From Bimuria novae-zelandiae CBS 107.79 (lineage: Eukaryota; Ascomycota; Dothideomycetes; Pleosporales; Didymosphaeriaceae), in contig ML976659.1 in assembly GCA_010015655.1 (NCBI GenBank), positions 699,146 through 763,145 on the forward strand: DNA of 64,000 nt, given 5' to 3'. The notes beneath the pieces were generated by a model that made no database searches, was not told the DNA's origin, and worked only from the letters and a program-made list of their open reading frames with translations. Numbering within the stretch: position 1 is the first letter of the stretch; every line of letters begins with the position of its first letter. Positions 12,115 through 20,657 of this stretch are shown in pieces. The position numbers and the translations under genes are program-made.

Positions 12115-13378
12115 ATGCGGATTTTCAGTTGGAACATTAACGGAATTACACCCTTCTTGCAGACATCAATTACCAACTTTTTTCAACCGACGGCCTTCAG
12201 GGATAATGGGAAGATCCCGCCACCGTCTCTTCGCAGCATCCTTCAGCGACACCATTGGCCCGCGATACTCTTCCTGTAGGAAGTCAAGATCGCATCATCG
12301 GATTTGAAGACTCAAGAAGCTGTACGTAGTGCTGTGAACGCAAGGCTACCCTCTAATGCCTCAGCATCTACCAAGGGAGCCAGTTACGATGTGCACTTTA
12401 AATTGACATGTGATCCACATAACGCATGAGGTCTGCGTGGAAACGGAAAGGTGTATGGAGTGTGTAGCATCATCCGAGAGGACTTAGTTCAGAATTTGAA
12501 CGCCCAAGTCCGTACAGTGGACTGGGACAAAGAGGGTCGGGTTTCCGTCGTGGAACTCAAAACTGCGTCCACAAAGTTTGCTCTATTCAACATTTACGCT
12601 GTCAATGGAACTGATAACCCGTATCGCGATCCAGCGACAGGTGCAGTCCGAGGCACTCGACACGACAGAAAACTCGCTTTTCATCGTCTTCTCATGGAAG
12701 AATGTCTTAGCCTTGAGAATAACGGTTGGAAAGTGCTCCTCGCAGGGGACATGGTAAGTCGTTCAAGCACAGGATACTGAACCGCCGCCAGACTGTTTGC
12801 ACTTTTCACTACTCAAAGCGGAAGACTAGTTTTCGAACTTTGGCGGTTGGACAAAACGTCCTACCAAATCTTGCTACTTGCACGGATCATGCTAACATTG
12901 CCACCCGCCTTGCTAGAACGTTGCGCCTGCTAGGATAGACGGTCACCCTCGATTACGCACGTCACCTCAGCAACATGTCGTGAATCGTGCGGACTTCGAT
13001 ACTAAATTTCTCCGCGAGAAGAACCAGGCTGAAGTGAATGTTTTCAATGGAGTCGATGTCTGGAGAAAAAGTCACAAGGAAGAGGCACGATACACCTACT
13101 TTCCGGGGAGTAGGGGATTGGGGAGCAGTTGTGATCGCGTCGACTATGCCATTGCGGGCAGGAGTATGCGGGACAGAGGAATGGTAACTGGCTCGGGAAT
13201 TTTGGACAGCGAAGCAGAGAGAGGGCCGAGTGATCATGTTCCGATTTGGATTGAAATTTCAATGGATACCTCCAACGAGAAAAAAAAGAACAGTATCGAT
13301 GGACAAGAACCGGAAAGAGCCCCAATCGGATACGCAACGGCAATCGTTAAGGGTTACACGGGACACATAAAGCTTTGA
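12115..13378 (+). pseudogene. Exonuclease III/AP-endonuclease-like gene, two nonsense codons
   Basis: The frame begins MRIFSWNINGITPF, the opening strand of endonuclease/exonuclease/phosphatase (EEP) enzymes. It continues through GRVSVVELKT, FALFNIYAVNGTDNPYRD and VLLAGDM. It then splices (intron 12754-12916, gtaagt donor, ctaac branch, ctag acceptor) to NVAPARIDGHPRLRT and the C-terminal DRVDYAIAGR and GPSDHVPIWIEI, the latter holding the catalytic S-D-H. Total reading length is 366 codons. Codon 55 is TAG exactly where the family has the Q of L-Q-E, the E being the metal-binding catalytic residue; codon 105 is TGA where an Arg is expected (NA-stop-GLRGNGKVYG). Both fit C-to-T changes. The intron and the remaining frame are intact, so inactivation looks recent. 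Family enzymes repair abasic sites or trim DNA ends; this copy should not make a full protein. Confidence 0.85.
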
Positions 13379-13419
13379 ACGCTCGACAAATCTCCTAAAG
13401 CTACATGTCATACAGAAAG

Positions 13420-15034
13420 TCAAAGTTCCGATCGTACGGTGTTGGCTGCACTTTGGATCCATGATTTCGATCCCAGTTGCTCAGCGATCTTCGTGCCGGC
13501 CAAACGTCCGAACGTCAACGATCTCAAGATGGATGTTGCAGGTGGATATTCTAAAGGTTGTTAACAAGGCTCATCTCATAGAAACATTCGAACTCACCAT
13601 TGTAAAATATTCCGGACAATTCTCCCGCCGCCCAAAGTCCAGGAATAGGAACCTCGTTCGTACTCAATACTTGCGCTTCATTGTTGGTCGTGATACCGTC
13701 GTAGGTGAAAGTCAAGTGGGATGTCACTGGGTAACCACAAAAGGGAGGAGTATTGATCGGATTCGCCCGATTCGTCTTGTTAGGATTCAGGCCTGTCGTC
13801 GCTTTGCCGTCGAGTTTCATCAGATCAAAAGGCTTGTCGTTACACGCTTTGTTGAACTCCTTCACGGTCGCTTCAAGAGCGTCTGGCTCGACTTTCAGCT
13901 TTTCAACAAGTTCACGAGTCGTGTCAGCCGTCTCGGGCTCCTGGTCCGTTGTGTCATACGCCCAACCGGGGCGGAACCGCTTCATGATGGGCTCATCTGT
14001 GATGAAGAAACCCTTCTGGTTATGGTCACGCCATAGCTCCAGTGCAATCATTTCGAATGTGGCGAAAAGATGTCGCTTCCCTTCATCGTAGAACCGCTTG
14101 CAATGTTCGTTGACAACAATGCCGTAGTTATGGTCCCAGATGACAGCATCGGGCTTAGCGGCACGTGTATCGACCTGGATTAAGAGGTAAGTCGACTTTC
14201 TTCCAGCCTTCTCTGGAACGGCACTCACCAGCTCACAGTGCATACCATCGAACGATCCAGCTGTGCTAGCACCAACTTCGAGTGCCATGTTCAATCCTGC
14301 TCGTCGATTGTACTTCAAGCCGGGTGCAATGAGTGGTAATTCATGCGTCCTCCTTCCGACGTACCTCGCCAGCCTAGAGGTGGAGGTTGAAAGTCAGCAT
14401 TGGCAAATGCACTTTCACGCAGACCACATACATCTCTCTATTGCCCTCAAAACCTCCACATGCCAAAACAACGTTGGAAGCATTCAGGTTGTAAAGTAGT
14501 CCGTCATTCTTCCTGACCTACAAACCCCTGATAGCCCCCTCTCTTGTCCGTCAACAGATATCTCGCTTCCGTCTCCGAATGAATCTCGGCATTCTTGTAC
14601 TCCTCGATATGCCCAATCAAGCAGTCAATGATCGCCTTGCCACCACCTTCCGGGAACACGAAATGCTGGTCGGTCTTAAACTCAAGCAGCACATTTTCCT
14701 CGTCATGGTGGTTGAACTTGACGCCGTGCTCTCCCACATACTTCGCGGTGGCCTGTGCCTCGCGTTCGAGTGTCGCGCAATACGAATGATCTGCTAGTCC
14801 ATTAGACGCGAGCGCCATCTCATGCTTCCGGTCAGAATCGAATGCCAGGTCTTTATCGAGGCGCAGATACGCCATTTTCCAACGTGAAGCGCCGCAGCGC
14901 TCGCCCTCCTTCCCAACCTCGATTAAGGCAACGCGTCTATTCTTGTCGAGCTTTTTGCCTGTCTCCAGAAAATTGAGCGTGGTTATGCAGCCGGTGAAGC
15001 CGGAGCCTACGACAATCAAGTCGTAATTGACCAT
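13420..15034 (-). pseudogene. FAD fumarate reductase/tricarballylate dehydrogenase-like, frameshifted
   Basis: Exons are 14432-15034, 13598-14373 and 13420-13550, with GT-AG introns of 58 and 47 bp. Exon 1 starts MVNYDLIVVGSGFTGC, an FAD-binding Rossmann motif, and continues with GERCGASRWKMAYLRLDKD and HFVFPEGGGKAIIDC. Exon 2 carries NVVLACGGFEGNREM, then LARYVGRRTHELPL and the C-terminal half up to VPIPGLWAAGELSGIFYN. Exon 3 supplies EYPPATSILRSLTFGRLAG, the closing FAD-site motif, and ends in QSAANTVRSEL. The phases only work if one base is surplus between about 14505 and 14545. Dropping one G from the 5-G run gives a frame reading DKRGAIRGL-stop-VRKNDG, where the TAG may once have been CAG. 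The ideal product would be about 502 residues, normal for TcuA/fumarate-reductase-type flavoproteins. Most likely a pseudogene; a sequencing error in the G-run cannot be excluded. Confidence 0.8.
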
Positions 15035-15667
15035 TTTCGAATGACACTATAGTGCTGTTGAATTATATCAAGGTCTTTTTCGTCAGAAGATACCTTTGAA
15101 TTCGCAGCAGGTCCAAAAATATAACATATTGCGGGTGTTCGGACAGCTGGCGGGTCCTGGTCTCCCCCGCTTTGTGGGATATGCGGATACGCTCTTTGCG
15201 GGGAAGAAGTTTAGTTGCTACTAGCCTGCGCCCCTCGAGGATGAAGGGATACCGAGTAGTGTCCAATCACTCATAGTCGGACTACTCGGGGGGCTACGAA
15301 CCTAAGCAGAGCCCCGACGCGTCGAGAGAAAAGCTACCCATACATGCATACAAACGCCTAGCCTAAGGACGTCACCGAGTGATATCAGTTATTTCCCACA
15401 AAGAAAGCAAATCATGCTTCCAACAATAAATCATTAATATGCCCCATTTATGCGACACTAAAACATAGTGAGAGCTCCCGCATACCTTTTCGATAGAGTG
15501 CTGTTTTTGGGACGGCATGTGTGCTAAATCTTGCTCGTCGTGCAGGTGCTGTAACGACCTCGAAGCGTGTAGTAATTCAAAGGGTACATTCCAGGCATCA
15601 ATTCAAGAGTGCTACGTTGATGCAGGATTGATCGTCAGCAGTAACAGGAAAAAGACAAGCGATGAAC
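15035..15667. other. Intergenic, no gene seen
   Basis: This stretch separates the flavoprotein start codon (minus strand) from the left end of the Tc1/mariner element. It contains only short open frames. The first part must include the flavoprotein promoter. There is no recognisable repeat or RNA gene. Confidence 0.4.
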
Positions 15668-15669
15668 TA

Positions 15670-15704
15670 CAAAGGGTAATCTCAATAAAGTCGGCCGTCA
15701 TGTG
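15670..15704 (+). repeat. Left terminal inverted repeat, Tc1/mariner
   Basis: A 35-bp repeat inverted against 17377-17411, with one mismatch near its inner end (T here, C in the partner). It is preceded by the TA target-site duplication. Confidence 0.95.
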
Positions 15705-15818
15705 ACTTGCCAAGAAGCTAGCGCGTCACTAGCGGAACAGAGTCTCCGAGCCTCCGAGCCTCTAAGAGCTCTGTAGAGCGTCAACACCTACACTTCAACC
15801 TCACGTTTCTCACTCAAT

Positions 15819-17282
15819 ATGGCTTCAAATCCTGCCAAAAAAAGCTCTCGATTGCTTTCAGAAGCCCAGCTAGCTGCTATCGTCGTTCTCAGGACAAAAT
15901 ACAACCTCACTTTCCCAGAAATCGCCACTGATTTGGGTATAACTGACCACGCCTGTGGTAAGGCATTTCGACGCGTCAAAGGCGCCGCAAAGGGCGACTC
16001 ACTGCAGGAATTGCTAGCTGCAACACCTACAGTCAAGCAGTCTCCTCCTGGCAGACCTGTAAAGGTACGCGATGGCTCTACGCTGAGCGCAAGACTACGG
16101 CATGACATCATCGTAAATGGCACCTACCGGGTGCATGACGCTGTCAGAGACCTCTGCGCAGAAGCTGGCATCACACTTAGTGAGAATACAGTCCATAACA
16201 TTGCTAGGGAGCACCGCGACGAGCAGCACCCATACGCAATAACTCGCGGAGTACGACCCAAAAAACCGGCGCTTAGTAGCAACGACGAGGACCAGCGACT
16301 ACAGTACTGTGCCTGGCTTAAGGCTGAATATAACCTACACTTTCCACGCATTATATTCGTCTGCTATAATGAGACCTCTAAGTCTATTGGCGGGAGCAAT
16401 ATACGTAGCGGAAAGCAGAGGATTTCAAGACCAGTTGGACAAGACAGTAACGTCTACGCACTACCTGCAACGCCACCTAAATTCAGTCTTATAATCTGCG
16501 CTGCCACTTTAACTAATACTACTTGCTCCTATCAACGCCCTTGCGTTGTTTGGGCTCAGGACGACGATAAGAGCCGCGAGGACCTTATACAACGCGTCTC
16601 CCACACAAATAATATGGCAAAGGAGGCTCTTAAGGTCAAACGCTCTCGCGCGACTGTCGCTGGCACTAACAAGGAGCGGCAACTACGGGAAATCAACCGC
16701 AATATTGCCTATAATAACAGTCAACGCTAAGCTACTAACAAGACTGCTAGTAAGAAGGGTGGAGCTCTCCGCGCAGGTATCAAGAAACCTCTTACTATTG
16801 AAAAGTTCTTCAAAACAGAGGAGTTTGTATACAACGGAGGGAAGGGCATGAACGGCATCTGGTACGCAGAGAACATACTTAAGAAACACCTATTCCCTTA
16901 TTACTACGCTATACGCGACAATAACCCAGGCGCAGCTATCTATTTAATTCAAGACAACGTTCGCCTACACTCACTAGGTCTCCGATACTGCCAGCCAGAA
17001 ATTGAAGCTCTAGGAATCAAGTTTGGCCCTCAGCCTCCCAATTCACCCGACTTACACCCAATTGAGCGCTGTTTTGGGCGTCTAGAAGGTTTTTTGGCAA
17101 GTTACGAATGCCTATCAAGTTCTAAGGAGGCCAAAAAGGCTGCAGAACAGTACATAAAGGAGGTCTGGCAAGGTGATGAGACACTCAGGCAGTATATGGC
17201 CGAAAAGCTTCATCCTACCTACTTTATGCGCGTTGCAGAGCTCTGCGAGGACGCAGGTGGCCAGAACAACTTTACAGCATAA
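15819..17282 (+). pseudogene. Tc1/mariner transposase, inactivated
   Basis: A single frame of 487 sense codons is interrupted by one TAA (16728-16730, after INRNIAYNNSQR). The N-terminal half has helix-turn-helix character (LSEAQLAAIVVLRTKYNLTF, PEIATDLGITDHACGKAFRR). The C-terminal half shows the DDE_3-type catalytic core: AIYLIQDNVRLHSLG, then PPNSPDLHPIERCFGRLEGF. The first catalytic Asp of the triad should sit at residue 184, but the sequence there reads YNETSKSIGG with Asn (codon AAT). Both GAT to AAT and CAA to TAA are C-to-T or G-to-A changes in CpA context, as RIP would make. So the enzyme is doubly disabled although the termini remain mobilisable in principle. Length and motifs are those of ordinary fungal Tc1-like elements. 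Confidence 0.88.
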
Positions 17283-17376
17283 TTAGAACATCTTATTTGG
17301 GTGTATTTGCTTATACTTTAGATGGAATCAAGATGCGCGACTTTTGAAGTTGCTACCCCTGCAGGAATCCCTGCTG

Positions 17377-17411
17377 CACGTGACGGCCGACTTTATTGAG
17401 ATTACCCTTTG
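17377..17411 (-). repeat. Right terminal inverted repeat, Tc1/mariner
   Basis: The inverted partner of 15670-15704, followed by the TA target duplication at 17412-17413. Confidence 0.95.
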
Positions 17412-17629
17412 TAGCATGCAGTCGAGTGCACTAACATCGGACCGGCAGGGGCCTTGAACAGGCTAGACCCTTTGATAATTGCACTGAATGCAGAAGCGAG
17501 AGCGGGAGTCGCACTAATACCCCACTTCTATTGACACCAAATATGCAATGACTGACACGAGGAAAGGCCGCGAACACTTATAAAATGCTGGTATAGATAT
17601 TATATTACGAAGAATTTCCTCAACAATTA

Positions 17630-17744
17630 GTCGCTTTAGCTCACTTGGGAGAGCGCCAGACTGAAGCAATCCGCTTGACAGCGGCAAACTTCGGTTCGCA
17701 ACGAAGACATCTGGAGGTACTGTGTTCGATCCACAGAAGCGACA
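17630..17744 (+). tRNA. tRNA-Phe(GAA): tRNA-Phe (GAA) with 42-nt intron
   Basis: The acceptor stem GTCGCTT pairs with AAGCGAC, followed by discriminator A. The D-arm (TTTAGCTCACTTGGGAGAGC), anticodon stem CCAGA/TCTGG with loop CTGAAGA, and T-arm CTGTG-TTCGATC-CACAG are all present. The anticodon is GAA (17663-17665). The intron lies one base after the anticodon at 17667-17708, the conserved position, and contains acttc able to pair with the anticodon loop. The mature length is 73 nt. A T-run (17745-17750) directly after the gene is a Pol III terminator. The fit to the well-known fungal tRNA-Phe sequence is very close. Confidence 0.97.
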
Positions 17745-17750
17745 TTTTTT
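17745..17750 (+). terminator. Pol III T-run terminator
   Basis: Six T residues follow the discriminator base of the tRNA-Phe gene immediately. Confidence 0.85.
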
Positions 17751-18126
17751 GTGCTGTCCGCTTCACAGGAGGTGGACGGAATTTTTTTTTGCCGGCGTGG
17801 CTAGGAGCTCCGAACGACGCGTATGGGCCACAGTCAGGGCCACGGTCAGCAACATACGTACTTGTCAGCACGCCGGCTCATTGGCTGCTGCGGGGCTCTG
17901 ATCGAGTGTGCGGAGTCAGCGGCATCATGACATGGAGGGGTTGGACTGGTCTGGATGAACTGCATGGAAGATGCGCCAGAGCTGGCCGTGTGGCCTTTGG
18001 GCTTGCTTTCCGCTCCGCCTTGCAGATCAGACTTCGACGCTCGCTCCGCGTTTCCCCACAGACACAGGTTTTCGTGGAACATCTAAACCCCCTCCCGTTT
18101 TGTCTTGCCAATTGCAACTGACCAAG
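17751..18126. other. Intergenic between tRNA-Phe and GFA gene
   Basis: A 376-bp stretch that must include the GFA promoter and 5' UTR. It remains open in the GFA reading frame for part of its length, but the composition and lack of similarity argue for untranslated sequence. A T-rich run lies at 17782-17790. Confidence 0.4.
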
Positions 18127-18687
18127 ATGTCTGACATGGCACATAAGTCAAACTTTACCGGTGACCCAAACGCCCATCCGATCTCCAAGTTCAGCAACTC
18201 GATGACAGGCTCTTGCCTTTGCGGTAGCATCAGTGTTACTATCCACGACAGCGAGCTGTTCAGTAAGCCACGTGGACACTTGTGGCATGTAACCTTCGTG
18301 ATTCAGACCCGCGCTCTGCTGACAATTACAAGCCACTGCGCCAACTGCCGTAAGGTCTCGGGCTCTTTCGTATCGGCAAACATGGCCATCGAGAAAGAAA
18401 AGGTGACATACGAAGACAAGAGTGGGATGATAAAGACCTATGAGGACTACGATACTGGAAGTGGAAATTGCATGAAGCGGCTCTTCTGTGGTAACTGTGG
18501 TAGTCCGATTATGAGCCAACCCGAAATCTTTCCGAACATGTACATTGTGAAGATGGGCATGTTTCCGCGGATTCCGCAGCCAGAATGCGAAAGCTTTGCG
18601 GCCCATCGACATGAATGGCAGGGAAAGCATGACGGTCTGGAGCAGTACGCCTTCGTAAGAGGTCAGAAGAAGCTCGGAGAAGAGTGA
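18127..18687 (+). CDS. GFA/CENP-V family zinc protein
   Basis: Exons are best read as 18127-18284 and 18333-18687, giving 170 residues. The intron is of the rare GC-AG type (gcatgt donor, caag acceptor, 48 bp). It is preferred because splicing rebuilds RGHLCHCANCRKVSGSF, the conserved zinc-ligand motif, which unspliced sequence breaks into HLWHVTF...SHCANC. Earlier in the protein SCLCGSISVTI gives the first Cys-x-Cys pair, and later CGNCGSPI gives the third. These are the hallmarks of the glutathione-dependent formaldehyde-activating (GFA) domain. Members bind zinc and often act in small-molecule detoxification; this one's substrate is unknown. The intron is a multiple of three and has no stop, so a retained form would stay open but lose the zinc site. 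The gene is convergent with the metacaspase, 67 bp away. Confidence 0.88.
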   Translation: MSDMAHKSNFTGDPNAHPISKFSNSMTGSCLCGSISVTIHDSELFSKPRGHLWHVTFVIQTRALLTITSHCANCRKVSGSFVSANMAIEKEKVTYEDKSGMIKTYEDYDTGSGNCMKRLFCGNCGSPIMSQPEIFPNMYIVKMGMFPRIPQPECESFAAHRHEWQGKHDGLEQYAFVRGQKKLGEE

Positions 18688-18754
18688 GATAAAGTGGTAC
18701 GTTGGTCATTTTATGTATAGATTGAGATTCACGAAATATGGATTCGCACGAATT

Positions 18755-20170
18755 TTAAATAACAAGCGCCATGTCTTCTAGATTGATGTCGAGTCCCGAA
18801 CTGAGCTGTGGAATCTGGGTGTAGTTGCTCTGATCAAGCAACTGTCTCGTCATTTGTAACGTCTGGTTATTGTATTAGTTTCTTGCTAGTCTCTGGGAGG
18901 CCGATATCCTTACTTGTGCGTAGGTCGGGGTCCCGCCGCTCTTCATGACCTGAAGGAAAGCCCAAGTCTTGCACTTGTTAGCACTCATGTCTTTCGGTTT
19001 GCAAATTTAGAGGGCAACTCTAATTACCATGGCTCCCGTGCTGCGCCCAGATATATTTGCGTCTGCGCTCGTTTGATCGTCCCGGCATCCCGAAAACATC
19101 GTCACCATCTTATTTTCAGATCCATACTGTCCGACAAATTCTCCTTCGCACGAGCGTTAGTAATTAAACGTGAAAAGGAGAGAGTTCCACTTACCGTCTT
19201 GTAATCCCTCCTCTTCTTGCTCATTCATATGCTTCAGGCCCTGGAAAAAACTGGTGGCTCCAGCAAAGAGCTGCCTTGCTTCACCCAGCTTGTCGAATCG
19301 CAAACCGCCAGATATCAGATCTTGTGCCTCGCCAACGAGCTGAGCGCCCTTCCGCAAATTGTCCATGATCGAAATGTTTCCATCCGAGTCGCTCCGGTAC
19401 ACGTAAGGAAGTTCAACAGCAGAGCCACTATGGCAACAATCCTAAGCGCAAAGGTGCGATATTAGTTTCACGATTCCCCTTACTGGAGCTACGATATGTA
19501 CCATGAGGATGAAAAGAGTGCATCCAGGGGCCATGCGAGTGACCAGATGCTGGTGTAGCAAAGTACTGCTAAGCTGGCCCTTATACTCGAAATCCACTGG
19601 TACCAGGGAGTCATCCAGGCCAGTGCTGCGATTACTGTCCACGTCTTCGACCTGCCCACCGTGACCCGAATAGTGCATAAAGAGAGTGCAACCGGGCTCA
19701 GAGACTAGCCAATCCATAGCAGCCAGGATGTTGTGACCCGTAGGGTAGTACGGGCTGTCTCGATTCACCATGAAGTTGTCGGACAATATCACTCTGTCAC
19801 GATGGCTGTTGCTGTAGCCTCTGTAGCTGAGAAACTCAGCCACATTATCAACATCTGCGTGACCTGTACACAGATTAACACAGAGTTTACTGAAGCCGCC
19901 TATCTCTCTAGGTTTCAAAACATGTGCCCCAAGGCAGCCGTGTGGTAGTGATGTAATTTGACGAGAAGTTGGTGTTGAGGTGTTAAGGGAGGGGGCCGCC
20001 TAAGAGTCGACACATCGGATGATGGGCCTTCCAATCCTTGAAAGCGTACCAATAAATTTGCGCTGGGGCCAGAGGCCCACATGATATGTAACTTACGTAC
20101 ATCCCTTCAGCTCATGCGCAGAGCCGACGTAGTTAATTCCAATTAGAAGGGATTTTCTACGCTGTGCCAT
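18755..20170 (-). CDS. Metacaspase (caspase-like cysteine protease)
   Basis: Six exons: 20101-20170, 19502-19863, 19195-19441, 19028-19143, 18914-18967 and 18755-18862, with phases agreeing throughout, give 318 residues. All five introns are GT-AG. The protein starts MAQRRKSLLIGINYVGSAHE, the first strand of the p20 domain, and continues LKGCHADVDNVAEFL. The catalytic His is H91 in HYSGHGGQ and the catalytic Cys is C147 in DCCHSGS, assembled across an intron. The p10-like part holds MVTMFSGCRDDQTSADANIS and GAMTWAFLQVM, and the end IPQLSSGLDINLED is typical. Metacaspases are Ca-dependent, Arg/Lys-specific proteases linked to stress, ageing and protein quality control. Unlike most fungal type I members it has no visible N-terminal Pro/Gln-rich prodomain. 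The 237-bp first intron is unusually long here. One acceptor is ambiguous by 3 bases (aag|gag). Confidence 0.92.
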
Positions 20171-20657
20171 TATATAATCGGATACCCCGCTAGGAAAGTG
20201 CTGACCGGATAATGTGGAAAGATGCTAATAGTTTTTCTCGAACCTCGTAGGAAGGGAGGAACCGAATTGGAGGTGTGGTAGGGGGGTGGAGTGGGTATGG
20301 GGTTCAGCTGCGGTCTGCATCTTGGCGAAACAGTGGAGTGGGACTGAGACTATTCCTATTCAGGCAAGGTGTGAATCCCAACAGGCACTTATACCTAGAT
20401 ACTGAGATTCACACTATTACACAAATCCATGGCAGACATACAATAATGATCAGGAAAATAACCTTGTGATATTTATGCAATGTTGAAGAAAGTGACCAAC
20501 CCCACCCGCAGGAGGAATGCTAGGGTCGCTGACTAAGCCAATTTAGCGCTGCTAGCCCACCCCATCATCGCAGGTGGCACGGGGCGAGGCTTCCGCTTTC
20601 ATCAGCATCAACGGTTGATGCCACTGCGTTCTTACATTTCAATTCAAGGCTCTGACG
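20171..20657. promoter_or_regulatory. Divergent promoter region, metacaspase/F-box gene
   Basis: A 487-bp interval between two divergent start codons. A tatataat stretch (20171-20178) abuts the metacaspase start. No defined regulatory site is claimed. Confidence 0.4.

Larger units (their letters stand above)
15670..17411 (+). mobile_element. Tc1/mariner DNA transposon with exact TIRs
   Basis: The element is 1742 bp, bounded by 35-bp inverted repeats (15670-15704 and 17377-17411) that start CAAAGGGTAATCTCAATAAA and differ at one base, a C/T transition. It is flanked on both sides by the TA dinucleotide (15668-15669 and 17412-17413), the target duplication expected of Tc1/mariner elements. One transposase frame on the plus strand fills the interior. 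The right end is 216 bp upstream of a tRNA-Phe gene. Confidence 0.95.

Noticed and set aside
17645..18121. A plus-strand frame overlapping the tRNA-Phe gene
   Set aside because: It begins inside the tRNA and its translation resembles nothing; the tRNA cloverleaf is complete.
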